Part shown: positions 54,783-62,310 of the stretch, piece by piece
How positions within the stretch are numbered: position 1 is the first letter of the stretch
Layout: each line of letters starts with the position of its first letter
Assembly: GCA_900319795.1 (NCBI GenBank)
Contig: ONPU01000001.1
Span: 1-64,000 of the forward strand
Source: an uncultured Eubacteriales bacterium
GTDB lineage: Bacteria; Bacillota; Clostridia; Lachnospirales; Lachnospiraceae
Length of the DNA: 64,000 bases
Direction: 5' to 3'
Translations under genes and position numbers: made by a program
Notes under the pieces: generated by a model
Told to the model about the DNA's origin: nothing
What the model saw: the letters and a program-made list of their open reading frames with translations, nothing else
Database searches by the model: none

Positions 54783-55306
54783 TGTCCGGGATGCTGATGA
54801 CCGGTGTGATTACGTCCACACACGGTCTCAAAGGGGCTTTTAAAGTCTATCCGACGACGGATGATGTCCGGCGCTTCAAGAAGCTGAAAAAGGTCTATCT
54901 GCTTCCTGAAGAGGAAGAGGATTCAACGCGCGCCATTGAGGCGGAAGTTCTTACCTGCGATTTTTTTAAGGGCCGTCCGATCCTTCGGACCACGGCGGCC
55001 TCTACCGTTGAAGAGGCTGAAAAACTGAAAGGCCTGGGGATTTTCGTAAAGAGAGAGGACGCGGTTCCTCTTTCCGAAAACGAATATTTCATTACGGACC
55101 TTCTGGGCAGCCGGATCCTTCTGGAAAACGGAGAGGCTTACGGTGTGCTGAAAGACATTCTGAAGAGCGCCGCCAACGATGTCTATGTGGTCGTTCCTGA
55201 TGAAGACAAAGGAAAGGAAATCTATATTCCCGCGGTCCGCGACTATATAAAAGAAGTGGATCCCGTAAAGAAGATCATCAGGGCTGTGATTCCAAGGGAG
55301 ATTTAA
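54782..55306 (+). CDS. rimM: Ribosome maturation factor RimM
   Basis: RimM assists 16S rRNA processing in the 30S head. The 174-residue product begins with GVITSTHGLKGAFKV and has a C-terminal PRC-barrel region (FITDLLGSRILLENGEAYG). A GTG at 54779 and an ATG at 54791 are alternatives; the ATG at 54782 overlaps the khpA stop in TGATG and is preferred. trmD starts 1 nt after its stop. Confidence 0.94.
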   Translation: MSGMLMTGVITSTHGLKGAFKVYPTTDDVRRFKKLKKVYLLPEEEEDSTRAIEAEVLTCDFFKGRPILRTTAASTVEEAEKLKGLGIFVKREDAVPLSENEYFITDLLGSRILLENGEAYGVLKDILKSAANDVYVVVPDEDKGKEIYIPAVRDYIKEVDPVKKIIRAVIPREI

Positions 55307-55307
55307 T

Positions 55308-56054
55308 ATGAACTTTTATGTCCTGACCCTGTTTCCCGATATGATCACGCAAGGCCTCAATACGAGTATTATCGGGAGAGCGGTTTCGGAAGAACTGATC
55401 GGCATCAAGGCTGTCAATATCAGGGACTATACCCAGAACAAACACGGCCGGACCGATGACTACCCTTATGGGGGCGGAGCCGGCATGGTGATGCAGGCGC
55501 AGCCGATCTACGATGCTTACCGCTCCATAGCGGACGCTCTTCCGGGCAAACCGAGAGTTCTGCATATGACGCCTCAGGGAAGGGTATTTGACCAGAACTA
55601 TGCCAGGGAACTGGCACTGGAAAAAGATCTGATATTTCTGTGCGGCCACTATGAGGGTATTGACGAACGGGTTCTCGATGAGATCGCGACGGATCATGTA
55701 TCGATCGGCGATTTCGTCCTGACAGGCGGAGAGCTGCCTGCGATGTGCATGATCGACGCCATATCGAGAATGGTACCCGGCGTCCTGCACAATTCCGAAT
55801 CGGCAGAAGACGATTCCTTCGGGAACGGCCTGCTGGAATTCCCGCAGTATACAAGACCCGAGGTGTGGAACGGCAGAACGGTTCCGCCGATCCTTTTAAC
55901 GGGGGACCACGCGAAGGTCGATGCCTGGAGGCGGGAGCAGTCGCTCATAAGAACCGCGGAACGCAGACCGGATCTGTTCGAAAGAGCCGCGGTCAGTCCC
56001 AAAGAGCGTGCGTTTATAGAAAATTATCTTGCAAATCCGGAAACTATAGAGTAG
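55308..56054 (+). CDS. trmD: tRNA (guanine-N1)-methyltransferase TrmD
   Basis: TrmD makes m1G37 in tRNAs reading CNN codons, preventing frameshifts. The 248-residue product has the SPOUT trefoil-knot motifs DYPYGGGAGMVMQAQP, CGHYEGIDERV and SIGDFVLTGGELPA. It is full length. AAGGGAG precedes the ATG within the rimM end. rplS follows after 96 nt. Confidence 0.97.
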   Translation: MNFYVLTLFPDMITQGLNTSIIGRAVSEELIGIKAVNIRDYTQNKHGRTDDYPYGGGAGMVMQAQPIYDAYRSIADALPGKPRVLHMTPQGRVFDQNYARELALEKDLIFLCGHYEGIDERVLDEIATDHVSIGDFVLTGGELPAMCMIDAISRMVPGVLHNSESAEDDSFGNGLLEFPQYTRPEVWNGRTVPPILLTGDHAKVDAWRREQSLIRTAERRPDLFERAAVSPKERAFIENYLANPETIE

Positions 56055-56089
56055 TATTGTAAAGATGGTCCGCTGGCCGCAATGCCCTT

Positions 56090-56095
56090 TATAAT
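56090..56095 (+). promoter_or_regulatory. Possible internal promoter before rplS
   Basis: TATAAT at 56090-56095 lies in the 96-nt gap before rplS, flanked by a GCCC/GGGC inverted repeat. No good -35 was seen, so this is weak evidence. Confidence 0.3.
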
Positions 56096-56150
56096 GGGCT
56101 CTCATAAAAAGGTTAAGAACATCCAAAAGGTCAGATAAGGAGAAAAAGAA

Positions 56151-56498
56151 ATGAACGAAATTATCAAAGCAATCGAAGACGCTCAGCTTAAAGACAACAT
56201 TACGGACTTCAGAGTCGGCGATACGATCCGGGTTCACGGAAAGATCAAAGAAGGAACCCGCGAAAGAATCCAGATCTTCGAAGGCGTTGTTCTGAAGAGA
56301 CAGGGCGGCGGAAACCGCGCTACTTTCACGGTACGTAAAATCTCCAACGGAATCGGCGTCGAAAAGACATGGCCGCTTCACAGCCCGAACGTTGAAAAGA
56401 TCGAAGTCGTACGTCACGGCAAGGTCAGACGCGCGAAGCTGAACTATCTGAGACAGCGTACAGGTAAGAGAGCGAAGGTTAAGGAAGTTATCCGCTAA
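56151..56498 (+). CDS. rplS: 50S ribosomal protein L19
   Basis: The 115-residue product carries the L19 signature [13 protein letters not shown] and [20 protein letters not shown] in pieces, ending with the conserved [25 protein letters not shown] precedes the ATG. A strong hairpin terminator follows within 25 nt. The gene is complete and normal. Confidence 0.97.
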   Translation: MNEIIKAIEDAQLKDNITDFRVGDTIRVHGKIKEGTRERIQIFEGVVLKRQGGGNRATFTVRKISNGIGVEKTWPLHSPNVEKIEVVRHGKVRRAKLNYLRQRTGKRAKVKEVIR

Positions 56499-56521
56499 TA
56501 GGAATTCATTTCAAAGGAAGC

Positions 56522-56562
56522 AAGGGAAGCGATATCTGAACGGCATATCGTCTTCCCTTTTT
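56522..56562 (+). terminator. Terminator after rplS
   Basis: AAGGGAAGCGATAT at 56522-56535 pairs with ATATCG and CTTCCC at 56545-56557 (one bulge), followed by TTTTT. The lepB start is only about 15 nt further on. Confidence 0.88.
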
Positions 56563-56575
56563 CGGTAAATGCGAT

Positions 56576-57154
56576 ATGATGGCAAAATCTACCTCCTATA
56601 CGGAGATGCACAGGAAAATAAGGATTGAAAAAAGGCGCAGGCGCATCAGCTTCGTTCTGCAGCTTCTCTTTGTGATCCTTCTTTCGGCGCTGACCGCGGC
56701 CGCGTTCTTCAGTTCTGTCCTCATTCAGGAGAATTCCATGAATCCCACGCTTCGCGCGGGTGACAGGGCATTTGTAAACCGGCTCAGCTATGTGATCGGA
56801 GGCGTGAGAAGAGGGGATCTGATTGCCTATAAGGGAAAGGGCGAGTTTGATTCCGGTATCCATGTGAAGCGCGTGATCGGTCTTCCCGGAGAGACGGTTC
56901 AGATCAAGGACGGCCTGATCCTGATCGACGGAAAAACCTATATCGAGAACAGGGATTTCCCCAATATCAGCAGAGCAGGTGTAGCGGAAAGCGGCGTTCG
57001 TCTTGCGTCCGGGGAATACTTTGTGCTGGGCGACAACCGCAACAACAGTGAAGACAGCCGCTATCAGGATGTCGGAAATATCAGCCGGGCTTCCATCGTC
57101 GGAAAGATCTGGTTTATCGGCACACCGTTCTCACGAACGGGCTTCGTGTCCTAG
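56576..57154 (+). CDS. lepB: Signal peptidase I
   Basis: LepB cleaves signal peptides of exported proteins. The 192-residue product has a basic N-terminus, one membrane helix (about 24-48), the catalytic Ser54 in ENSMNPTL, the catalytic Lys98 in HVKRVIGLPGE, and GDNRNNSEDSR near the end. It starts at one of two adjacent ATGs, only about 15 nt after the rplS terminator T run, and no Shine-Dalgarno sequence is visible. It may be translated weakly or need read-through. rbgA begins 13 nt after it. Confidence 0.94.
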   Translation: MMAKSTSYTEMHRKIRIEKRRRRISFVLQLLFVILLSALTAAAFFSSVLIQENSMNPTLRAGDRAFVNRLSYVIGGVRRGDLIAYKGKGEFDSGIHVKRVIGLPGETVQIKDGLILIDGKTYIENRDFPNISRAGVAESGVRLASGEYFVLGDNRNNSEDSRYQDVGNISRASIVGKIWFIGTPFSRTGFVS

Positions 57155-57167
57155 GGGAGAATGTGAT

Positions 57168-58007
57168 ATGGAATATCAATGGTACCCCGGGCACATGACC
57201 AAAACCGTCCGAGAGCTGAAAGAGCAGATGAAGCTGATCGATCTGGTGATCGAGATCGCGGACGCCCGCATTCCGATGTCCGGAAGGAATCCGGATCTCG
57301 ACAGTCTTGCCGCAAACAAGGTTCGTCTGCTGATCCTCGGGAAAAAAGACCTGGCAGATGAAGCGGTCACGAATGAGTGGCTTGCATACTTCAGGGAACA
57401 GGGCCTGAATCCGATCGCGGTGGATCTGAGAAGAAACGCGGATCTGAAGATGCTGAATTCCGTTATACGGGAATCCTGCAAAGCGAAAATTGAAAGAGAC
57501 ATAAGAAGAGGAATCATGAACCGCCCGATCAGGGCGCTGGTGGCCGGCATCCCTAATGTCGGAAAATCCACGTTCATCAATTCCTTCTCCGGTTCTTCGT
57601 CCTTGAAAACAGGCAACAAACCGGGCGTCACAAAAGGACGGCAGTGGATCCGGCTGAAAAACGGGGTGGAATTGATGGATACCCCCGGTCTTCTGTGGCC
57701 GAAATTCGAAGATCCCGGCGTCGGGGAGAAGATCGCCCTCATCGGTTCGATTCCGGATGCTATCATGAATACAGAGGAGCTGTCCCTTGCTCTCATCAGG
57801 AGACTTGATGCGGATTATCCGGAACTTCTCTCCGAACGATACGGCGGAGATCTCCCGGAAGATCCCGCGAAAGCACTCGAACAGATCGCGAAGTTCAGAG
57901 GCTGCCTGAAAAAGGGAGGAGAAGCGGATACGGAGAAAGCGGCTTCGCTCATCCTGGACGATTTCAGACACGGACGAATCGGAAGAATTACACTCGAAAG
58001 GCCTTAA
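57168..58007 (+). CDS. rbgA: Ribosome biogenesis GTPase RbgA (YlqF)
   Basis: RbgA is needed for late assembly of the 50S subunit. The 279-residue product starts MEYQWYPGHMTKTVRELKEQ, the family N-terminus, and is a circularly permuted GTPase: the G4 motif LGKKDLAD comes before G1 GIPNVGKST and G3 MDTPGLLWP. The frame is open upstream within lepB, but the ATG at 57168 behind GGGGAGA is the proper start. rnhB begins 1 nt after its stop. Confidence 0.96.
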   Translation: MEYQWYPGHMTKTVRELKEQMKLIDLVIEIADARIPMSGRNPDLDSLAANKVRLLILGKKDLADEAVTNEWLAYFREQGLNPIAVDLRRNADLKMLNSVIRESCKAKIERDIRRGIMNRPIRALVAGIPNVGKSTFINSFSGSSSLKTGNKPGVTKGRQWIRLKNGVELMDTPGLLWPKFEDPGVGEKIALIGSIPDAIMNTEELSLALIRRLDADYPELLSERYGGDLPEDPAKALEQIAKFRGCLKKGGEADTEKAASLILDDFRHGRIGRITLERP

Positions 58008-58008
58008 A

Positions 58009-58680
58009 ATGACTGAAAAACAGCTGCAGAGGCTCAGGGAAAAAGAAGAGAAAGCACGGCTGAAGCTCGAGAAGGAACTGGCAAGAACCGAGGAGCTTTC
58101 GGTCTATGAACGCCGCTTTGCCCACAAGGGCAGAATCGCCGGAATCGATGAGGTGGGACGCGGTCCTTTAGCCGGTCCGGTTGTGGCGTGCGCGGTGATC
58201 CTTCCGACGGATCATCCGATCCTCTATCTGAATGATTCCAAAAAACTGTCCGCAAAGAAAAGAGACGAGCTCTATGAAGTGATCCTTAAGGAAGCGGTCG
58301 CGTACGGGATCGGCATGGAGAGTCCGGAGACCATCGACCGGATCAATATTCTTCAGGCGACTTACAGCGCGATGAGAAAGGCCATTGCCGCTCTTGATCC
58401 GCCCGCCGAGTTCCTTTTAAATGACGCGGTAACCATTCCCGGGGTTTCGCTGCCTCAGTGCCCGATTATCAAGGGGGACGCGAAGAGTGTTTCCATCGCC
58501 GCAGCGAGCATCGTGGCAAAGGTGACAAGGGACCGGATGATGGAAGACTATGACCGTATCTATCCGGGCTATTCATTTGCAAAAAATAAAGGATACGGCA
58601 CGGCTGAGCATATCGCCGCGATCAGGGAAATGGGTCTTTGCCCGATTCACAGGAGAAGTTTTACCGGAAATTTCGTATGA
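58009..58680 (+). CDS. rnhB: Ribonuclease HII
   Basis: RNase HII removes ribonucleotides from DNA-RNA hybrids. The 223-residue product has an N-terminal coiled-coil extension of about 40 residues, then IDEVGRGPLAGPVVACAV with catalytic Asp47 and Glu48. Later catalytic residues lie around NDSKKL and ASIVAKVTRD. It follows rbgA by 1 nt. Its stop overlaps the next start (ATGA at 58677-58680). Confidence 0.95.
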   Translation: MTEKQLQRLREKEEKARLKLEKELARTEELSVYERRFAHKGRIAGIDEVGRGPLAGPVVACAVILPTDHPILYLNDSKKLSAKKRDELYEVILKEAVAYGIGMESPETIDRINILQATYSAMRKAIAALDPPAEFLLNDAVTIPGVSLPQCPIIKGDAKSVSIAAASIVAKVTRDRMMEDYDRIYPGYSFAKNKGYGTAEHIAAIREMGLCPIHRRSFTGNFV

Positions 58681-59042
58681 GCGAAGAAGAGAACCGAAGA
58701 AGTACGGGTACTTTTTATGAAGAGAAGGCGGCCGAATATCTTAAGGGACTCGGCATGGAGATCGTGTGCCGCAATTTCCGCTGCCGTTTCGGAGAGATTG
58801 ACCTTGTGGCCAAAGACGGAGATGTTCTCGTTTTCGTTGAAGTGAAATACAGAAAAAAGGCTTCGGCCGGCGGAGCGCTGTGCCAGGTCGGATACCGCAA
58901 GCAGCGTACGATCTCAAGAGTAGCTCTGTTTTATCTGACGCGTTACGGTCTCTATGACAGGACGGCCTGCCGCTTTGACGTGGTCGGCATTACCGGCGAA
59001 GAACTGGTGCATATCAAAGACGCGTTTGAATTTCATCGTTAG
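58677..59042 (+). CDS. yraN: YraN family endonuclease-like protein (UPF0102)
   Basis: The 121-residue product has the YraN core GEIDLVAKDGDVLVFVEVKYR, a PD-(D/E)xK nuclease-like arrangement. The family role is unclear; a role in DNA repair or recombination is inferred from the fold. A TTG further upstream extends the frame, but the ATG at 58677 overlaps the rnhB stop and starts the conserved protein. It ends the translation/secretion operon, closed by a bidirectional terminator. Confidence 0.88.
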   Translation: MSEEENRRSTGTFYEEKAAEYLKGLGMEIVCRNFRCRFGEIDLVAKDGDVLVFVEVKYRKKASAGGALCQVGYRKQRTISRVALFYLTRYGLYDRTACRFDVVGITGEELVHIKDAFEFHR

Positions 59043-59046
59043 ATTA

Positions 59047-59076
59047 AAAAACCGGCGGAGATGTCCGCCGGTTTTT
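59047..59076. terminator. Bidirectional terminator between yraN and the phasin-like gene
   Basis: AAAAACCGGCGGA (59047-59059) and TCCGCCGGTTTTT (59064-59076) are exact inverted repeats around GATG, with A and T runs for both strands. Confidence 0.92.
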
Positions 59077-59090
59077 GAGATTCAAGGTCA

Positions 59091-59630
59091 TTATTTCTTA
59101 AGGAAATCCGCCAGAGCGTCTTTCAGCTGATCGACTTCCTCATTGGTCAGGTCCTTCAGCATCTTCGCGAAATCACGTCCCCGAAGGCCTGCTTCCTTTG
59201 CGTACTGGGAAGCGGTATCTTTCAGCTCAGCGGCCTTGGCTGCCGCTTCAGGATTCTTTTCGAGGAATTTCTCTTTGATCGAACGACCGGCATTTTCGAG
59301 GTCTTCCACGACATCCGCAGTCTTTTCCTCGAATTTTTTAGTGACTTCTTCACCGAGTGCTTCGTAATTTTCAATCGGAGTGTCGCATTCCGGCTGTTCT
59401 GCTTCCGCGCAGAAGTCGTTATCTGAAGGCGCATCGGGAGTTTCGACGGAGGCGGGTTCAGCGGCTTTTTTGGCTTTCATCTCTTCCTTCAGCTTTTTGC
59501 CTTCTTCAATCGTAACTTCCCCTTTTTTGACCATTTCGTCGATAATGTCTTTCGACTTCTCCGCGGTGACGGCGGCAATGCCGATTCCGGCCATAAGTGC
59601 TTTGCGGATTCCTTCTTCAAATTTGCTCAT
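59091..59630 (-). CDS. Phasin-like helical protein
   Basis: The 179-residue soluble protein starts with a hydrophobic helix (ALMAGIGIAAVTAEKSKDII) followed by VKKGEVTIEEGKKL, as in phasin/PhaF-type proteins, then an acidic linker and more helices (ending VDQLKDALADFLKK). Phasins coat polyhydroxyalkanoate granules, but in Clostridia related proteins occur without PHA synthase, so the role is open. GGAGG lies 8 nt before the ATG on the minus strand. It is divergent from leuS with back-to-back promoters. Confidence 0.7.
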   Translation of the reverse strand: MSKFEEGIRKALMAGIGIAAVTAEKSKDIIDEMVKKGEVTIEEGKKLKEEMKAKKAAEPASVETPDAPSDNDFCAEAEQPECDTPIENYEALGEEVTKKFEEKTADVVEDLENAGRSIKEKFLEKNPEAAAKAAELKDTASQYAKEAGLRGRDFAKMLKDLTNEEVDQLKDALADFLKK

Positions 59631-59712
59631 TTTTATACCTCCGGATTATTTTATGAATTCCATAATGATCTTTTTTATATCCCGGCGGATCTTTCGTGAA
59701 CGCCTACGGATT

Positions 59713-59741
59713 ATTATAGTGCCCGTATTTTAAAGCCGCAA
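59713..59741 (-). promoter_or_regulatory. Promoter of the phasin-like gene
   Basis: On the minus strand TTGCGG (59736-59741) and TATAAT (59713-59718) with a 17-nt spacer. Confidence 0.6.
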
Positions 59742-59747
59742 GGAAGC

Positions 59748-59776
59748 TTGACAAATGTTCACCTAAATTTTACAAT
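59748..59776 (+). promoter_or_regulatory. Promoter of leuS
   Basis: TTGACA at 59748-59753 and TACAAT at 59771-59776 with a 17-nt spacer. Its -35 is only 6 bp from the -35 of the divergent promoter, so the two may compete. The leader to leuS is about 50 nt, too short for a T-box. Confidence 0.75.
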
Positions 59777-59833
59777 TCTTTCATCTGTCCTTATAGGATT
59801 ACAGACAGTTTATGAAGGGGGACGTTAAATACG

Positions 59834-62251
59834 ATGTCTGCTGCTTACAATCATTCTGAAATCGAGAAGAAATGGAGACAAAACTGGGAGAAGAACCCGA
59901 TCAACGTCAATGACGGGAAAAAACCCAAATACTATTGCCTGGATATGTTTCCCTATCCCTCCGGGAGCGGGCTTCATGTCGGACACTGGAGAGGGTATGT
60001 CATCTCGGATGTATGGAGCCGCTATCAGCTTCTTCACGGAAAATATGTGATTCATCCCATGGGATGGGACGCTTTCGGGCTTCCGGCCGAGAACTACGCG
60101 ATCAAGATGGGCGTACACCCGGCGATCCAGACCAAAAAGAACGTGGACAATATCCGCAGGCAGATTAAGGATATCGGCGCGATCTATGACTGGGATCTCG
60201 AAGTCAATACAACCGATCCCGAGTTTTACAAATGGACCCAGTGGATCTTTGTGAAAATGTTCAAGGAAGGCCTTGCCTATGAGAAGGAATTCCCGATCAA
60301 CTGGTGCCCGAGCTGCAAAACAGGCCTTGCGAACGAAGAAGTCGTAAACGGCTGCTGCGAACGCTGCGGCACACCGGTCACGAAGAAGAATCTGAGGCAG
60401 TGGATGCTGAAGATCACGAAATACGCCGATCGTCTTCTGGACGGTCTCAACACGCTGGACTGGCCCGAAAAGGTAAAGAAGATGCAGACCGACTGGATCG
60501 GCAAGTCTCACGGCGCGGAAGTGGACTTCGCCATCGACGGCCGTGAGGATAAGATCCGGATCTATACAACCAGACCGGACACGCTGTACGGCGCCACATT
60601 TATGGTTCTCGCTCCCGAGCATGAACTCGCGGCATCTCTGGCGACCGATGAACAGAAGGAAGCGGTAGAGGACTATATTTTCAAGTCTTCCATGAGATCT
60701 TCCGTGGACCGTATGCAGGATAAGGAAAAGACCGGCGTGTTCACGGGAAGCTACTGCATCAACCCCGTGAACGGCGCGAAGGTTCCGATCTGGCTCAGTG
60801 ATTACGTACTGGCTGACTACGGTACGGGCGCGATCATGTGTGTGCCGGCTCACGACGAACGTGACTTCGCGTTCGCGAAGAAATTCGATCTGCCGATCAT
60901 CCAGGTCATCGCCGAAAACGGAAAAGCAGACGGAGAGCTTGAGGAAGCCTATACGGCTCCCGGCATCATGATCAATTCCGGAGACTGGAACGGAATGGAT
61001 TCCGAGACAGCGAAGAAGGAAATCCCGGAGATGCTGGAAAAGAAGGGCATCTGCAAGGTGACGACCAACTACAAGCTCCGTGACTGGGTCTTCTCCAGAC
61101 AGAGGTACTGGGGAGAGCCGATTCCGATCATCCATTGCCCGGACTGCGGATGTGTCCCGGTTCCGGAGGACCAGCTTCCCGTCCTTCTTCCGGACGTGGA
61201 AAAATACGAACCGACCGGAACAGGCGAGTCACCGCTTGCCGCCATCGACTCCTGGGTCAACACCACCTGCCCGTGCTGCGGAAAACCGGCAAAGAGGGAA
61301 ACCAATACCATGCCTCAGTGGGCCGGATCCAGCTGGTATTTCCTCAGATACGTGGACAATCACAATTCGAATGAACTCGTATCGAAGGAGAAGGCCGCGA
61401 AGTATCTTCCGGTGGATATGTATATCGGCGGCGTAGAGCATGCGGTTCTGCATCTGCTTTACTCCCGTTTCTGGACGAAGTTCCTGCACGACATCGGCGT
61501 CATTGACTTTGACGAGCCGTTCGTGAAGCTGTTTAACCAGGGTATGATCACCGGGAAGAACGGCATCAAGATGAGCAAGTCGAAGGGCAACGTCGTGAAT
61601 CCGGATGATCTCGTAAGGGATTACGGCTGCGACTCTCTGAGAATCTATGAACTGTTTGTCGGACCGCCGGATCTTGACGCTGAATGGGATGACCGCGGAA
61701 TCGACGGCGTCTACCGCTTCCTCAACAAGTTCTGGAAGCTCGCGTGTGATTCGATTGAAGCGAATGTGAGCGCGACTCCCGAGATGATCAAGCTGCGCCA
61801 CAAGCTGATTCACGATATTACGACGAGACTCGAGCAGTTCTCACTCAATACCGCCATTTCCAAGTTCATGGAATACAACAACGCGCTGATCAAAGAAGCG
61901 CAGGCTCAAGGCGGCGTTGACAAAGAGACGATCGAAACCTATACGATCCTGCTCGCGCCGTTCGCTCCGCATATCGCCGAGGAACTCTGGGAGAAGCTCG
62001 GACATGAGGGCACGGTATTTGAGGCAGAGTGGCCGGAGTCGGATGAGGAACTGAGAAAGGACAATGTCCGCGAGATTCCTGTCCAGATCAACGGAAAGAC
62101 CAGAGCGGTGGTCTCCGTCGCCGTGGACGCTTCGAAGGAGGAAGCTCTTAAGGAAGCGAAAGAAGCGGCAGCTGACAAGATCGGAGATGCCGTGATTATT
62201 AAAGAAATCTATGTGCCGGGCAAGATTATCAACCTGGTAGTCAGAAAGTAA
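59834..62251 (+). CDS. leuS: Leucyl-tRNA synthetase
   Basis: LeuRS charges tRNA-Leu. The 805-residue product has the HIGH-equivalent in PSGSGLHVGHWRGYV, an editing domain (CP1) in the middle, and the KMSKS-equivalent in NGIKMSKSKGN, with the C-terminal anticodon-binding and LeuRS-specific regions. It is the bacterial form. GAAGGGGGA precedes the ATG. It has its own promoter, and a terminator follows. A tRNA-Leu gene is at 22360. Confidence 0.98.
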   Translation: MSAAYNHSEIEKKWRQNWEKNPINVNDGKKPKYYCLDMFPYPSGSGLHVGHWRGYVISDVWSRYQLLHGKYVIHPMGWDAFGLPAENYAIKMGVHPAIQTKKNVDNIRRQIKDIGAIYDWDLEVNTTDPEFYKWTQWIFVKMFKEGLAYEKEFPINWCPSCKTGLANEEVVNGCCERCGTPVTKKNLRQWMLKITKYADRLLDGLNTLDWPEKVKKMQTDWIGKSHGAEVDFAIDGREDKIRIYTTRPDTLYGATFMVLAPEHELAASLATDEQKEAVEDYIFKSSMRSSVDRMQDKEKTGVFTGSYCINPVNGAKVPIWLSDYVLADYGTGAIMCVPAHDERDFAFAKKFDLPIIQVIAENGKADGELEEAYTAPGIMINSGDWNGMDSETAKKEIPEMLEKKGICKVTTNYKLRDWVFSRQRYWGEPIPIIHCPDCGCVPVPEDQLPVLLPDVEKYEPTGTGESPLAAIDSWVNTTCPCCGKPAKRETNTMPQWAGSSWYFLRYVDNHNSNELVSKEKAAKYLPVDMYIGGVEHAVLHLLYSRFWTKFLHDIGVIDFDEPFVKLFNQGMITGKNGIKMSKSKGNVVNPDDLVRDYGCDSLRIYELFVGPPDLDAEWDDRGIDGVYRFLNKFWKLACDSIEANVSATPEMIKLRHKLIHDITTRLEQFSLNTAISKFMEYNNALIKEAQAQGGVDKETIETYTILLAPFAPHIAEELWEKLGHEGTVFEAEWPESDEELRKDNVREIPVQINGKTRAVVSVAVDASKEEALKEAKEAAADKIGDAVIIKEIYVPGKIINLVVRK

Positions 62252-62256
62252 ATTGA

Positions 62257-62287
62257 TGTGCGGGATATATGTCCCGCACATTTCTTT
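62257..62287 (+). terminator. Terminator after leuS
   Basis: TGTGCGGGA at 62257-62265 and TCCCGCACA at 62272-62280 pair perfectly, followed by a T-rich stretch. Confidence 0.88.
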
Positions 62288-62310
62288 CCTGCTCGTGAGG
62301 GAGAATAGAA

